Shown: positions 1-9,700 of the stretch, piece by piece
How the letters are laid out: every line of letters begins with the position of its first letter
Numbering within the stretch: position 1 is the first letter of the stretch
Source: Halocafeteria seosinensis
Taxonomy: Eukaryota; Sar; Bigyra; Bicosoecida
Direction: 5' to 3'
Length of the DNA: 13,929 bases
NCBI GenBank assembly: GCA_001687465.1
Contig: LVLI01000130.1
Span: 1-13,929, forward strand
Made by a program: the position numbers and the translations under genes
The notes under the pieces: generated by a model
The model's database searches: none
What the model was told of the DNA's origin: nothing
The model's input: only the letters and a program-made list of their open reading frames with translations

Positions 1-3000
1 TATCGACGGTGCGGGAGGAGGGGGTGGAGCATCTTATGTTCATGTGCCGGCTCTCCTCGACGACAAGGCTGCCATTCCGATTGCATCCGCTCCTATTGCA
101 ATAGCCACAACGCAGTCTACAATAACGTTGCGCTTGGAACCTACCTTCTGGGATAGAGGTGTATTCGTCTCTTCAGCCACCGTCAGAGGTGGTACAGTTC
201 AATCATCTCTCATGAAAGAGACGCCTTCAGCATCCTTTCAACCAAGCGACCACTACATTTTAGAGATGGTATCTAGCCGAGTAAGCCAGGAATGGGCAGT
301 GGGATGCGAGATCCTCGCGCCGTCCCTTACTTGTACGATACGAGACCTGCTGCCTTCTACGGTGTATCGATTTAGGACGAGGGCTGGCTTGAGAGACGTG
401 CATTGGAGTCGGGTAAGCGTGGAAACGGAGGTCTCCACTGCACCACCTGTTTCCCGACGCAACATGTGGAATCGTCTGTTTCCATTTGCTTCGTCTCCAT
501 CTGCTCAGAGTTTCGAAGAAGAAATAGCTACTGGTAATCTCTATCCACCTCCTCTGGCAGGAGCAACCATGGTCATCCTTCATGGCCGAGCGTATTTGTT
601 CGGAGGGTTTAGTCCTGGAAGGGTGTGCGATGGTGGGATAACAACTGAATGCCTTCGTGACGATGGCGCGCAACGAGATACGTGGATGTACGATCCGGTA
701 ATGTCTCGGTGGGAACAGATGTTAGTGCGTCCAAAGGGACTCCTTCCTCCTGCACGTTGGAGACATGCCGCAACGTCCTTTCGTGGAATGATGTACATCT
801 ACGGGGGTATATCCACGATGGATCCGGGTACCCCTTTAGAAAACACTACTGGTGCATTTTATCTTGAAGATATGTGGGCCTTAGACAGAGGTCGTGAGCA
901 CGTCTACATTATCCAAGGGGACACTGTTGCAACAACGGACTCCGCCAACCTCGCGCGATCAAGCAATCGATATCTAGGATTCTCCCCCGCTGTCAATGTA
1001 ACAACCAGCGACGCGCGAATTGCCCAATATGAGAAGCTTGTAAATGAGACCAGTCTGTCGAGTTGGGAATCACAGGAAGCAATCAAAATGTTGTATGACG
1101 GTGTAGACGAGGAATGTGTAGCCGATGTCCAGCTGTGGCTGCACCTGGAAGATGTATGTCTGAAGAATCTGAAGATTATTCTGCGCGGGCCTGAACCGAA
1201 AAACCCTCAACAGACGGATTTTGACGAAAATGGGATTGACGGGATAAGATTCCCGCAATCCTTTGGATATGAACCAGAAGTCGTGGTTTTCGAGGGAGGT
1301 TCGGGGTTGGGCTCAGCCGCTGCGGGATTTGATTGCGATGCAAATACGACTGACGAAGAATCCCTTGCGGAACGAAGCGGACTTTTATCGGTTGAGAGAC
1401 AAAACAGTCGGAAGGCTAAAGTGTTGCTGGAAGATGGTCATTATGAAGTTGATAACGACGTATACCAAGGGAAATACAACCATAGATTTCGCACACCTCA
1501 GTTTCCAGGATACGGACTGTTGTTTCACATGAGTGCTATTAAATCGGCAACGGCATGCTGCACGACAGGAGAAACCAAACAGGCAGTAGGAGAAGACATA
1601 CCTGAACGAACCGTCAACGGGGAATTTCGTCCATTGGAATCGTTTAGATTGTTTGAGGGTCTACCAGCCTCTGGCAACTGGTCAATCGAACTTTTGGATA
1701 AGACCAACCAGTTCAAGGGAGCTTTGCTGAACTGGACCATACGGCTTCATACGGCTCCATGTAGTATATCCAACAGATGGACACCTATTATCTCCTCTTC
1801 GGAAGAGGCACCACCGCCTAGGATGGACGCAACGTCCATCCGCATTCGGGAATCCTGGTATATATCAGGAGGGAGGCGAGGTGCGGTCCTCGACGACATA
1901 TGGAAATTCGATATGCTTACATACGAGTGGACTCTGTTGCGGCCTTCTCAGCCTCGATCCTCCAGAGGGTTCAGTCGCCGAAATATACTGCAATCGTTAG
2001 GAAGAGCAGGTGTACTAACGCCATGGGGGGTATTAGTTTTCGGTGGAAGAAACCCGCATGCAGAAAACCTCTCCCCCGAGCATATTTGGAAATACTTGCC
2101 TATGGATAAGTCGTGGAAAACTATCCCTCCCTTCTTTCGAGAAGGTGCAACGGGAGAACGGTCCCCTGAGGACAGTGTTTTCGAAGACGAATTTTTTCAG
2201 GAGCTGCAAGCAAAATACCATTTGGAAGCAAATGTTGAACAAGCAGTCCGGGATGCCATTGCTAGGAACAACCAAGCGGACTCAAGTCCTTCGAGGCGTG
2301 TACTACCAAGTCTTTTATTCATTGGCGCTTCAGGGTCTGAAACACGACTGCGGGGCGTATCTCAACAGCGTCTACTGCTGTATGGTGGACAAACTGGCAG
2401 CGAGGAGCTAAATGACCTTTGGGAGTTTGAAATTGGGATCATTCCGCAAGAGCTTGCTCATGGAAACCAGTGGAGAAGAACCATTTTTCAATCTGAGAGA
2501 GACGGTAAGTGAGTATCGTCCCTAGTAAATACGCAAATTGTGCCCTTTATACATACAACTTTACAGATTCACTAGGAACGGGAATGGATAGCGGGACCGG
2601 TGTTGCCAGGGGTAGGGGAAGTGGAAGTTTGAATTTTGCTGGGTTTGGAAGCGCAGAAAACTTTATCCGTTCCCGCTTGGCTTTAGATCAAAGGCAGTCG
2701 AATGACGAATCTACATTGTTGCAGCTTCTTGCCAGGAAGGTACAATCACCTTACATCCCCAGCATCAACTCTGATGGGGTAATCAGAGGACCTACCCCTC
2801 CGGGAGACATGCGTGCTGAAGCTCTTTGGCAACAACACTGTGCGTGGAGAGTGTTACAAGACAGCACATCCGACCTCGTAAGTTGGAATAGTTTGGGTTG
2901 CGCTAACGTATCGAATCAGCTGTTTTGACTCTTTTTCCTCCAGAATTGGAAATTGAAGTGCGAAACTGAATATGACCACCACAGGAGTTTTCGCGACCTG

Positions 3001-3069
3001 TGTACGGTAGATGACATCCTCACGCGTGCACTGTGCGAACGGGAATATCAAAGCATAGGATACTTTTGA
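1..3069 (+). CDS. Large kelch-repeat / P-domain protein, probably extracellular (5'-partial, 3 exons)
   Basis: Partial gene: the frame is open from base 2, so the start lies upstream. Suggested exons are 2-2504, 2567-2877 and 2944-3069, with introns of 62 bp (GTAAGT...CAG) and 66 bp (GTAAGT...CAG). Domains in order: a glycine run near 11-31 followed by Ala-Ser-Tyr, like the end of ALK-type Gly-rich domains; a fibronectin-III-like segment (about 250-460, with LPSTVYRFRTRAG); kelch motifs at about 545-880 (AYLFGGF, RWRHAATSFRGMMYIYGG); a proprotein-convertase P-like domain (about 1090-1760, ending GNWSIELLDKTNQFKGALLN followed by WTIRLH); and more kelch motifs at about 1810-2440 (YISGGRRGAVLDDIWKFD, VLVFGGR, LLLYGGQTGSEELNDLWEFE). 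The tail is Cys-containing (nt 2840-3069). At least six N-glycosylation sequons (for example ENTT, NVT, NWS, NWT) fit an exported protein. No membrane segment is seen in the part present. The substrate is unknown. The end at 3069 is my preferred model, but splicing into coding sequence at 3183-3528 cannot be excluded. Confidence 0.8.
2505..2566 (+). other. Intron 1 of the kelch/P-domain gene
   Basis: GTAAGT donor and TTACAG acceptor, 62 bp. It splits an Asp codon after its first base (GAC G|AT TCA). Reading through it gives a stop (TGA at 2510-2512). Splicing joins two long open segments in one frame. Confidence 0.85.
2878..2943 (+). other. Intron 2 of the kelch/P-domain gene
   Basis: GTAAGT donor, pyrimidine-rich tract (TTTTGACTCTTTTTCCTC) and CAG acceptor, 66 bp, between codons. 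The unspliced reading ends in TGA within the intron. The downstream exon continues with Trp and Cys-bearing sequence (NWKLKCETEYDHH). Confidence 0.8.
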
Positions 3070-3161
3070 CATGCTGCGACAACAACCTAATTCAAGTGAT
3101 ATACCCTCACGCGTAACTTGGCAAAGATTAGATACATGACACTTTACGCGAAATAAAGAGA

Positions 3162-3528
3162 ATGAATGCTAAATTGAAGCAGCTTGCTGCACTTGGGAGC
3201 GGCGAGTACAGTACACCATAGGACGGGATCACCTTGGACGTTTTGTCGAAGGTGGTATGCCTGCCTCCAAAGCAGGACAACCTGTATACGCAGATGAAGC
3301 AGTAAGGCTTCCACTCTGCGAGAACATCATCAATTACAGTTAAACAGAGTCCGTCAGAGCTGGACTTAATGAATACGTTCACTACTGGCTAACCAGTCGT
3401 CTTTGCCCCCGACGGCTTGGCTAGACAATGCGTTTGCTGGTCGATACAACGGCCGGGCAACCATAGTGAGGCAGGCCATGATGGAACACCTACCACCATT
3501 CCCCAACGAGAAGGCCATAAAAAACTAG
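3162..3528 (+). pseudogene. Unrecognised coding stretch with a disturbed reading frame; small gene, pseudogene or extra 3' exons
   Basis: Two blocks look coding. Block 1 (about 3183-3301) contains GRDHLGRFVEGGMPASKAG and ends at a GTAAGG donor. Block 2 (3397-3528, after the acceptor CTAACCAG) reads LPPTAWLDNAFAGRYNGRAT and ends EKAIKN then TAG. The implied intron is 3302-3396 (95 bp), between codons. An ATG at 3162 opens a frame reading MNAKLKQLAALGSGEYSTP that stops at 3219. It would join the block 1 frame if only one of the two adjacent GTACA copies (3206-3215) were present. Alternatively block 1 begins at an acceptor at 3179 or 3182 and belongs to the kelch gene, via a weak donor near 3002. 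The protein family is not recognised. The end is 16 bp from the proposed end of the convergent NudC gene. Confidence 0.4.
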
Positions 3529-3544
3529 TGAACAACTGCACACG

Positions 3545-4655
3545 TCAGTGCTGCGCTCCTCCATGTTGCTCATGCTGCACTTTCATCGTCTAGAAAGGGT
3601 CTATTGAGCTATAATAAATATAATGCGCACACCCACCATAAGCTTTGAAATAGCGGCTTGTGTCTCGTCATCATATTCCGCTATGCTACGGGTGCTATCG
3701 ACTTGGGTCGTGTCAATCTCAGGGTGCCCCTCTATGGCACTTCGCCACCACGTATGTTCCGCTTTCTCAAGCTCCACTATCACCGTGCCATTTTCGATCG
3801 TCCATAGACTGTGGTGTTTGTTAACTTTACCGCCGAGTGTTCCCTGGACCTTGGGCTCTGAATTCTTCCTTCCAACTCTCAAGCGGTCAGAGCCAATATC
3901 TACGTCGAGTTCTTTGCCTCTTGTTGCGGAAGGGAAAGGGATAGTGATCGTTGTCTCGTGTAAGGTTTGAGTCCAAACGTACGTTGGTCCTACTCCTCCA
4001 TTGCCTACTGGGATTTGCTTGTTTTCTGCAGTATAACGAACCTGAAGTGCCTCGACGGTAAACCGAACTCAATACACAAACTTATCATCGTGAATGGCAC
4101 GTACTGGGTGTGTCTCACGCTGCGGCTCCTCTTCCGTGGCAGCATCTGCAGAGTATTGTACACCTGCTGTAGGGGAGCAGGTGGGCCGATTTATAACCTC
4201 AGATCCTTTTGAGTTCTGTTTCGCTGGTCCTTCTTTGGATCCACATACTCTAGGCTCCCCACTCTCCTTGCCCGAGCTCTTAGTTGTTCTATGCGAGGCA
4301 GAGGCGGTGGAGAACGCGGCCAGGGTATCCTTCAATGGAGGATGGGGCATGGTTTTCCCGTCGGGTGTCTTGAGAGGGAAAGACCTGAAATTGTCCAATA
4401 CCTGTCGCCAGTACTTCCCTACTTGACACACATCTTCGTTGGTCGTGCACCTATACAAGCACTTACCAATTTTTCGGCAACTCCGAGATCAAACCCCATG
4501 GTCCTTTGCGGCGAAGAATCTACGACATACACGTCCGTGTAACGCGAGAGAAAACCGAAAAACGTCTGTAATAGAGGTTGGATTCCATTGTGCTGCGAAG
4601 CAAGTTGAAGTAGCAGTTGGTCCGCCGCTGAAGGATGCGGTTGTCTCCCCGCCAT
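3545..4655 (-). CDS. nudC: NudC-family protein (p23-like CS-domain co-chaperone)
   Basis: Suggested exons read on minus: 4655-4467, 4401-4105, 4041-3637 and, less surely, 3589-3545. The first two introns are 65 bp (GTAAGT...GACAG) and 63 bp (GTACGT...TTCAG). The N-terminus (residues 1-80) has the helical NudC signature: LLLQLASQHNGIQPLLQTFF then GFLSRYTD, an MGFDLGVAEKL segment as in NUDCD3, then VLDNFRSFPLK. Residues about 90-160 are a low-complexity linker. The CS domain starts near residue 183 (YVWTQTLHETTITIPFP) and runs through LRVGRK, WTIENGTVIVELEK and TWW to GHPEIDTTQVDSTRS and YDDETQAAISKLM. NudC proteins assist Hsp90 folding of beta-propeller clients and dynein-linked transport in the cytosol. 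The last exon is the weak point: without splicing at GTGGGT (3636) the protein ends at 3601. Total about 311 residues. Confidence 0.88.
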
Positions 4656-5320
4656 GGTTTGCAGACAGATTCCTTCCTACGCTTGATCAAGAGAAAAAGG
4701 TCTCCGCAGAGATTTAATAGTTATCCAGCAAAGGGAAATATGGGGGTAGGGAGGTGGGCAGTGAAATATGGCCTTCACAAATTCTCAGGAAACCTGTATA
4801 CACGCTCCTTGAGGAATCCAAAGCACTTCTACAACATCGCCCAAGTGATTCCTTTAAGCTAACTGTGTCATTACCCTCAGTATTGATTGAACTAACCCAT
4901 GAAGGGCCGAGCCTCGAGGCCACTATGATTATGTCGACGGAAAGATTGTCGCTTCCGGTCTCTCACAATTCAAAACGTGGCGGCATTTGAAGCCTCGTGT
5001 CGGAAAATTGAGTGTCAGGAACAGTACCTTGGGAGCTTGATAGCCGAGACAAGAGGCGAAAAGGAGAAGAAACTATAATGGGACGACGATGCTGAAAAAG
5101 CGGTCGATGACAGCGAGCAATTAAGACATACGGTTAAGACATACGGTGTAATACCAATATATATAGTCGCCATACATCTCTTATATGTTCCACGATTTGT
5201 GTTGTGCTGGATCTACTTTATTTTAAAAGAGACATGATGTCTTCGTTTCCAACTTCACTTCCCCCTATTATCTCCTCGTGTTCTTTTACACAAACACGAA
5301 CGATACTTCTTGATGAGTAG
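4656..5320. other. Intergenic region between SUMO 3' end and NudC start
   Basis: About 665 bp that should hold the SUMO 3' end and the NudC promoter, both on minus. Open frames of 69-78 codons occur here on both strands, but none shows a recognisable motif or fits the exon structure of its neighbours. The only clear structure is a perfect 13-bp tandem repeat at 5121-5146, next to AT-rich TATATA sequence at 5157-5166. Confidence 0.5.
5121..5146. repeat. Two tandem copies of a 13-bp unit
   Basis: TTAAGACATACGG occurs at 5121-5133 and again, identically and immediately adjacent, at 5134-5146. It lies downstream of the SUMO stop codon on the minus-strand reading. No function can be assigned; it may be a chance slippage product. 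Confidence 0.9.
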
Positions 5321-5709
5321 TCACTGATGATCCCCTCCTTGCTGTTCCAATTGGCAGTCTATCTGGTCATTCTCTTCCAAGTCCAGGGAAGCAGGTGTCT
5401 CGTTCCCATCGACACGCGTCCCGTCCAACATAAAACGAATGGCATCCTTACTCATCCCCTTACGTGTAGCAAAAGCTTCCAGCACTTTGGACATTTTCGT
5501 CGTTTTTTTCACTTTAAATGTGGTTTCATCACCATTCTGCAGTTATTCCACAGGTTCCCCCCATTGCATACGGCTCTGTGCATGCCAAAAATTGGAGATG
5601 TACATACATTATCTTTAACACGAAATGAGATTGTCTCTGATTGGGTGTTGTTGTTTCCACCAGTCTCCTGGGAGACATCCGGTTTAGTTTCTTCCTTTGT
5701 ACCCGACAT
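5321..5709 (-). CDS. SUMO: Small ubiquitin-like modifier SUMO (2 coding exons)
   Basis: Exons on minus are 5709-5608 and 5536-5321, with a 71-bp intron (GTATGT...CTGCAG). The protein is 105 residues. The flexible Ser/Thr/Asn-rich N-terminus (1-26) precedes the beta-grasp fold: ETISFRVKDN at 26-34, then GDETTFKVKKTTKMSKVLEA, FATRKGMS, IRFMLDGTRVDGNETPASL and DQIDCQLEQQGG. The di-glycine at 101-102 is followed by a three-residue tail (DHQ) that a SUMO protease must remove before activation. SUMO is attached to lysines through E1 (SAE1/SAE2) and E2 (Ubc9) and acts mainly in the nucleus. The length matches the family. The unspliced frame from exon 1 continues into sequence with no SUMO similarity, which supports the intron. 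The start was chosen at MSG because an acceptor-like CAG lies 12 bp upstream. Confidence 0.95.
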
Positions 5710-5721
5710 GACGGCTTCTAT

Positions 5722-5850
5722 CTGCAATATACCAAAGAAACATCAATAAACTATAGTCTCATGGGTAGGAAAAGGGGAAATATGGGCATGAATGCAATCA
5801 AAAAGACGCTGTTAAATAGCCGTCTCTGCTTGCTCTAGTGGAAGTTTTAC
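5722..5850 (-). other. Probable 5'-UTR intron of the SUMO gene
   Basis: On minus, a donor-like GCAG|GTAAAA at 5850 and an acceptor TATATTGCAG ending at 5722 bracket 129 bp. The acceptor is followed by 12 nt and then the SUMO ATG. The in-frame sequence upstream of the acceptor has no SUMO similarity. Support is splice-site sequence only. Confidence 0.4.
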
Positions 5851-6791
5851 CTGCCAAATTAGGAGTTTTCAGCGATTTCTGTCTCTAGATTGAGCGCCTC
5901 TCAAACAGTAAGGCTTTATTCCACCTGACTATGAATGCCAACCAACGCAAACCGACTTGAAATGAGCCTAAAATGCTGCGTTGAGCTTTTTCTCACTTTG
6001 AACAACAAGTCCAATAAATGTTTGTTGGGTAGTAGACGGGAGGAATCAATGATACCTCCTGTTGGTATCTTCGAAGCGAAGAGTCCTGAACTGATTCATC
6101 GCCTTGTTTGCGATGTTTTACCATCAATTCCGCTGACACTTTGCCAGTTCCTTGGTATGGTATCAATTTCAGGCTGAGAGTCTCATGTGACTCATAATTA
6201 CTTACAAGTGTGATACTGTATCATCAATACAAGTACAGCCCGCAACAAGGATTCCACGAACACCAAGATCCAAGGGCGAGCAAAACTTTCAAGGAACCCG
6301 GTCTCTTCTAGCAAACAAGAATATCTGTGTGTAGTGTATGAAATACTGAGGTGAATCCGAAATTACCTCGTAAAGTGATATTGATAATACGTTGCGTACA
6401 GGCAGCGATAGAATGGGACTAAGGCACCATCATACAATTATATCTACCAAATGCGACGCTATTTTCATTATGCTTGTTGGGTCGACTACGCTTTTCTCTT
6501 ATTGGGAGAATCGTCATGGTCATGAGTTACTTAATACCCACAGGGTACAACAATAAAAAAGTAAGCCCCCTTCAGTATTTAAATGGCGACATTCGATATA
6601 CACAATTCAGGAGTATCCTCTCTTCATTATCCTTTACCCGTGTGGCCAATTGAGCCATCGAGTTGTCGTCCAACGCTTGATTGTAGGCAACCTAAATACA
6701 ACATAATCTCTACTGAGAATATCAAAGTGGGATGAATGCAGTGGCCGTCAACTTTGTATTTTCGCTTCATTGCCATTTATTTCCGAATTCG
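5851..6791. other. Gene-poor stretch between Deg7 3' end and SUMO leader
   Basis: About 940 bp. It should contain the Deg7 3' end and the SUMO promoter, both on minus. A single 80-codon plus-strand frame at 5935-6177 has no recognisable motif and no splice support. No tRNA-like B box, tandem repeat or other structure was seen. Parts such as 6430-6620 are AT-rich. Confidence 0.5.
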
Positions 6792-9700
6792 TTACACTTC
6801 CTCACTTGCACAAAGTCTGTGATGCCACTCTCCGAAGTCGTCTCTCCACAGATCAACTGTTGGCCAGTAGTTCAAATCCGTTTTCATCGTATAGACTTTT
6901 TCTTTTCCCTTAAGGTCAGTGCCACGGATTCGGACATTACTATGGTGCCCTATGGGCTTGACTATTTCCAACAGACGGTCAAGGGTATCTACTGTTTGCC
7001 CGTTGATTTCGGTCAGCCAGATAGTGGCTCTCATCCCATACTTGTGGGCAGGGCTCCCAATTTGCCACCGTGAGCAGTACGGAGTTTGAGAGCCAGTTTC
7101 AGGAACGAATCCCTTCTCTAGAACAGGGCGATGCGCTACCTGAAGCATCATTCCAGACCACATAACTAGCCGAGATGTGCCCGTTCCATCGAGTGGAGAC
7201 GGGGATATTTCCACGTCTACTTCTTTACCGTTTCGCAGCACTTTGCAGGGAACTGGTGGGTTCTCCATTCCAGCACTTCCTGACTCTAAACAAGCCGTGT
7301 TAAAAAAAAGACGCGAATTGGTGAAAGGTTGCTTTTCTGAGAACTCATTCAATGCCACTTCTACGTCCCGGAACGTCACCGGCACAGTAGCACCTACTTG
7401 TAGAAGAAGGTCGCCACTCTGCAGCTGTTCGCTGGATGAAGTTCGGGGGAGGCTTCGAGTGACCATCAACACTTGTCGTTGTTCTCTCGAGTGACGCTCC
7501 ACCTCTTCTACCCATTTCTGTGGTAGTTCTGCAGCAAATACACATAGATATGATCTCGATCAAAAATAAGCTTTCGCTCAGTGTATCTTACCCATCGCAT
7601 TTCGAGCCTTCACCAATGGGAAAGGATGGAACTCTGTCTCCAGACTAGCAATGCGGGGAACTCGACCGCTAACCAACGGTTCGATGACATCCGCAAGAAA
7701 CTCCGATGGCATAGCACCGTCCATTTGGCACATGTCCCCGTCTTCTTGCAAGGCATAGGAAGCCCAGTAGGCGATCATGGAGAGTGAAGGCCCGGAGTCC
7801 CGTCCACCAGAAACGAAAACACCACCAATGCATGACGGTACTCTATCGAAGCAAACGGTCTCATGGTTGTAGCATCGATAACGAGGAGGGAATATATCAC
7901 CAAGTGCCATCCTTTCCTTCTTCGTAACAACTGCTTTATGGTGTACCAGCTGGTAATCGCTGCTGAGGCCAATGAAGTCATAGTTTTCGCCAACTTTTGT
8001 CGAAGCCGGATTCACAGCCAGAGACTTTATCTTCGTGTTACCGATCAAAGTCGGGTCGAACTTCAAAATTGCGAAATTGTGGTAAGGATGTAAGAACAGA
8101 GTTTCAGCAGGTATTTCAACGCTCGCGGCAAACACTAGTGAGATATCAGCGACTCCTATGGGAACGGTATTGCGATCTGCCAAAACAAGCCCCTTCTCTG
8201 CATCCAATATTACCCCGACACCGAGAAAACCAGGGGAGTGCAATGCATCTGCCTGGTAGGGAACGTTGTTCTCAATAACAACGAGACTTCTTAGTACCTG
8301 TTCAGCGACAGGATCGTCGGTGACAGCTGGGAACGTAGTCGCTGAAGGTTCCTTAGCGAGCCTGTCAGGCGGACTGGGAAGAGTTTCGGGTATCCACATA
8401 CCATTGCAGTCATCACGGGTGTAGCTTTGAGAAACAAACCATTTCCAGTCGACCATTATCGTAGCATTGTGAGTTGTATGCTTGTCTTCCACCAGAAAAA
8501 ATTTGATAGTTGTTCGCGCAGTATCTGCGTACTGCAGCAACGCTTCCACCAGCTTTTCTGGATTTGGTGTGCTCATTGCTCCGACTTGGGTAATGATACT
8601 GTTGTGGGGAACGTCCGCACGGGAAAATGCATAACCCTTGGACGAGACGTACGGATAACCGATTGGAATTCCGTAGAGTTTGCTTGATTCAATACTGACG
8701 GCGTGAAGCACCGAGCTTGAAAACTCGTAAAATTTGTGAGGAATCAAGCCGTGGAGATTTCCCACCCGCACGTCTAGTTCTTTTTTTTCTCCTCCTCGTT
8801 CTACTTCAACGCTAACCATAGGCTCAAACGCTGCGATGGCGTCCGCAATTCCCGCAATATTGTCCTTACTCGTAGTTCCTTGTTGACTACAACACTCTTC
8901 CAGGCGGCGGACGATCTGTTCTAAAGAGCGTTCAACACGAGATGAACAAGGAATGGTTCTCTTGTATAGCGTTTGCGGGTCATCCTTTCTTGCAGGAGCA
9001 TCCTCCGCCTGTAGTACGATCGCCTCGAGCATATCATTTATCGTCAAAGGAGATCGTGGAAATTTCAGTGCCTCGTTTTCGGTGTGCATATTGGCAGGAG
9101 CCGTGAGACTTCTATCCGTTGAGATTTCGGCACATCGATCCGGCAAACTCTCGTCGGCAATTGGATCCATATAGATATTTCTCCATTGAGAATAGAGTGA
9201 CGTGTAGTTATCGTCTTCCTCTACATTAGCTTTCTCTGTATCAATCGACCCTACTATTGTGCGCCGCCGCTTCCCAGACAATTCATCCCTGAGTCTTGTC
9301 GAAGCTAAGTGGAGAGCCTCAGCCAGCGTCTTACTGTCGATAGTACTCAACGCTTTATCCAATCGGCGAAAAAGCGATGGGTCAGTAAACTCCTTCAAAG
9401 AGTCATCAACCATATTCGTAGGAAAATTCCGGGAATATCGTTCGTTGATGTTGCCGCAGCCCTCTTTGTATTCACCCCTTCCGGCCGTATCAAGACTGAG
9501 ACGGACAGCTTGCACCATTGCTATTGTGTTGTCCACTGCTTCTTCCAGGGCAACAAAATGAGTGCAAACGCGCCCTGATACTTTGGTTATGACATCCCCT
9601 TCCTTTAGAATCCCATCACCGGGACTATCTGCAAGAATTTCTGAGACGACGAGCATGCCCGTCTCGTCGGGAATCCACTGGCGCACTTCGGTTTCTGATT

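Noticed and set aside
4754-4990. 78-codon plus-strand frame, and a 69-codon minus frame overlapping it, upstream of NudC
   Set aside because: The two frames overlap on opposite strands without motifs. The region is expected to hold the NudC promoter and the SUMO 3' end.
5935-6177. 80-codon plus-strand open frame in the gap upstream of SUMO
   Set aside because: No recognisable motif, no flanking splice sites forming a larger gene, and the length is within chance for this base composition.
6640-6720. Possible tRNA-like sequence in the Deg7-SUMO gap
   Set aside because: No B-box consensus (GGTTCGANTCC or its complement) and no closing acceptor stem were found.
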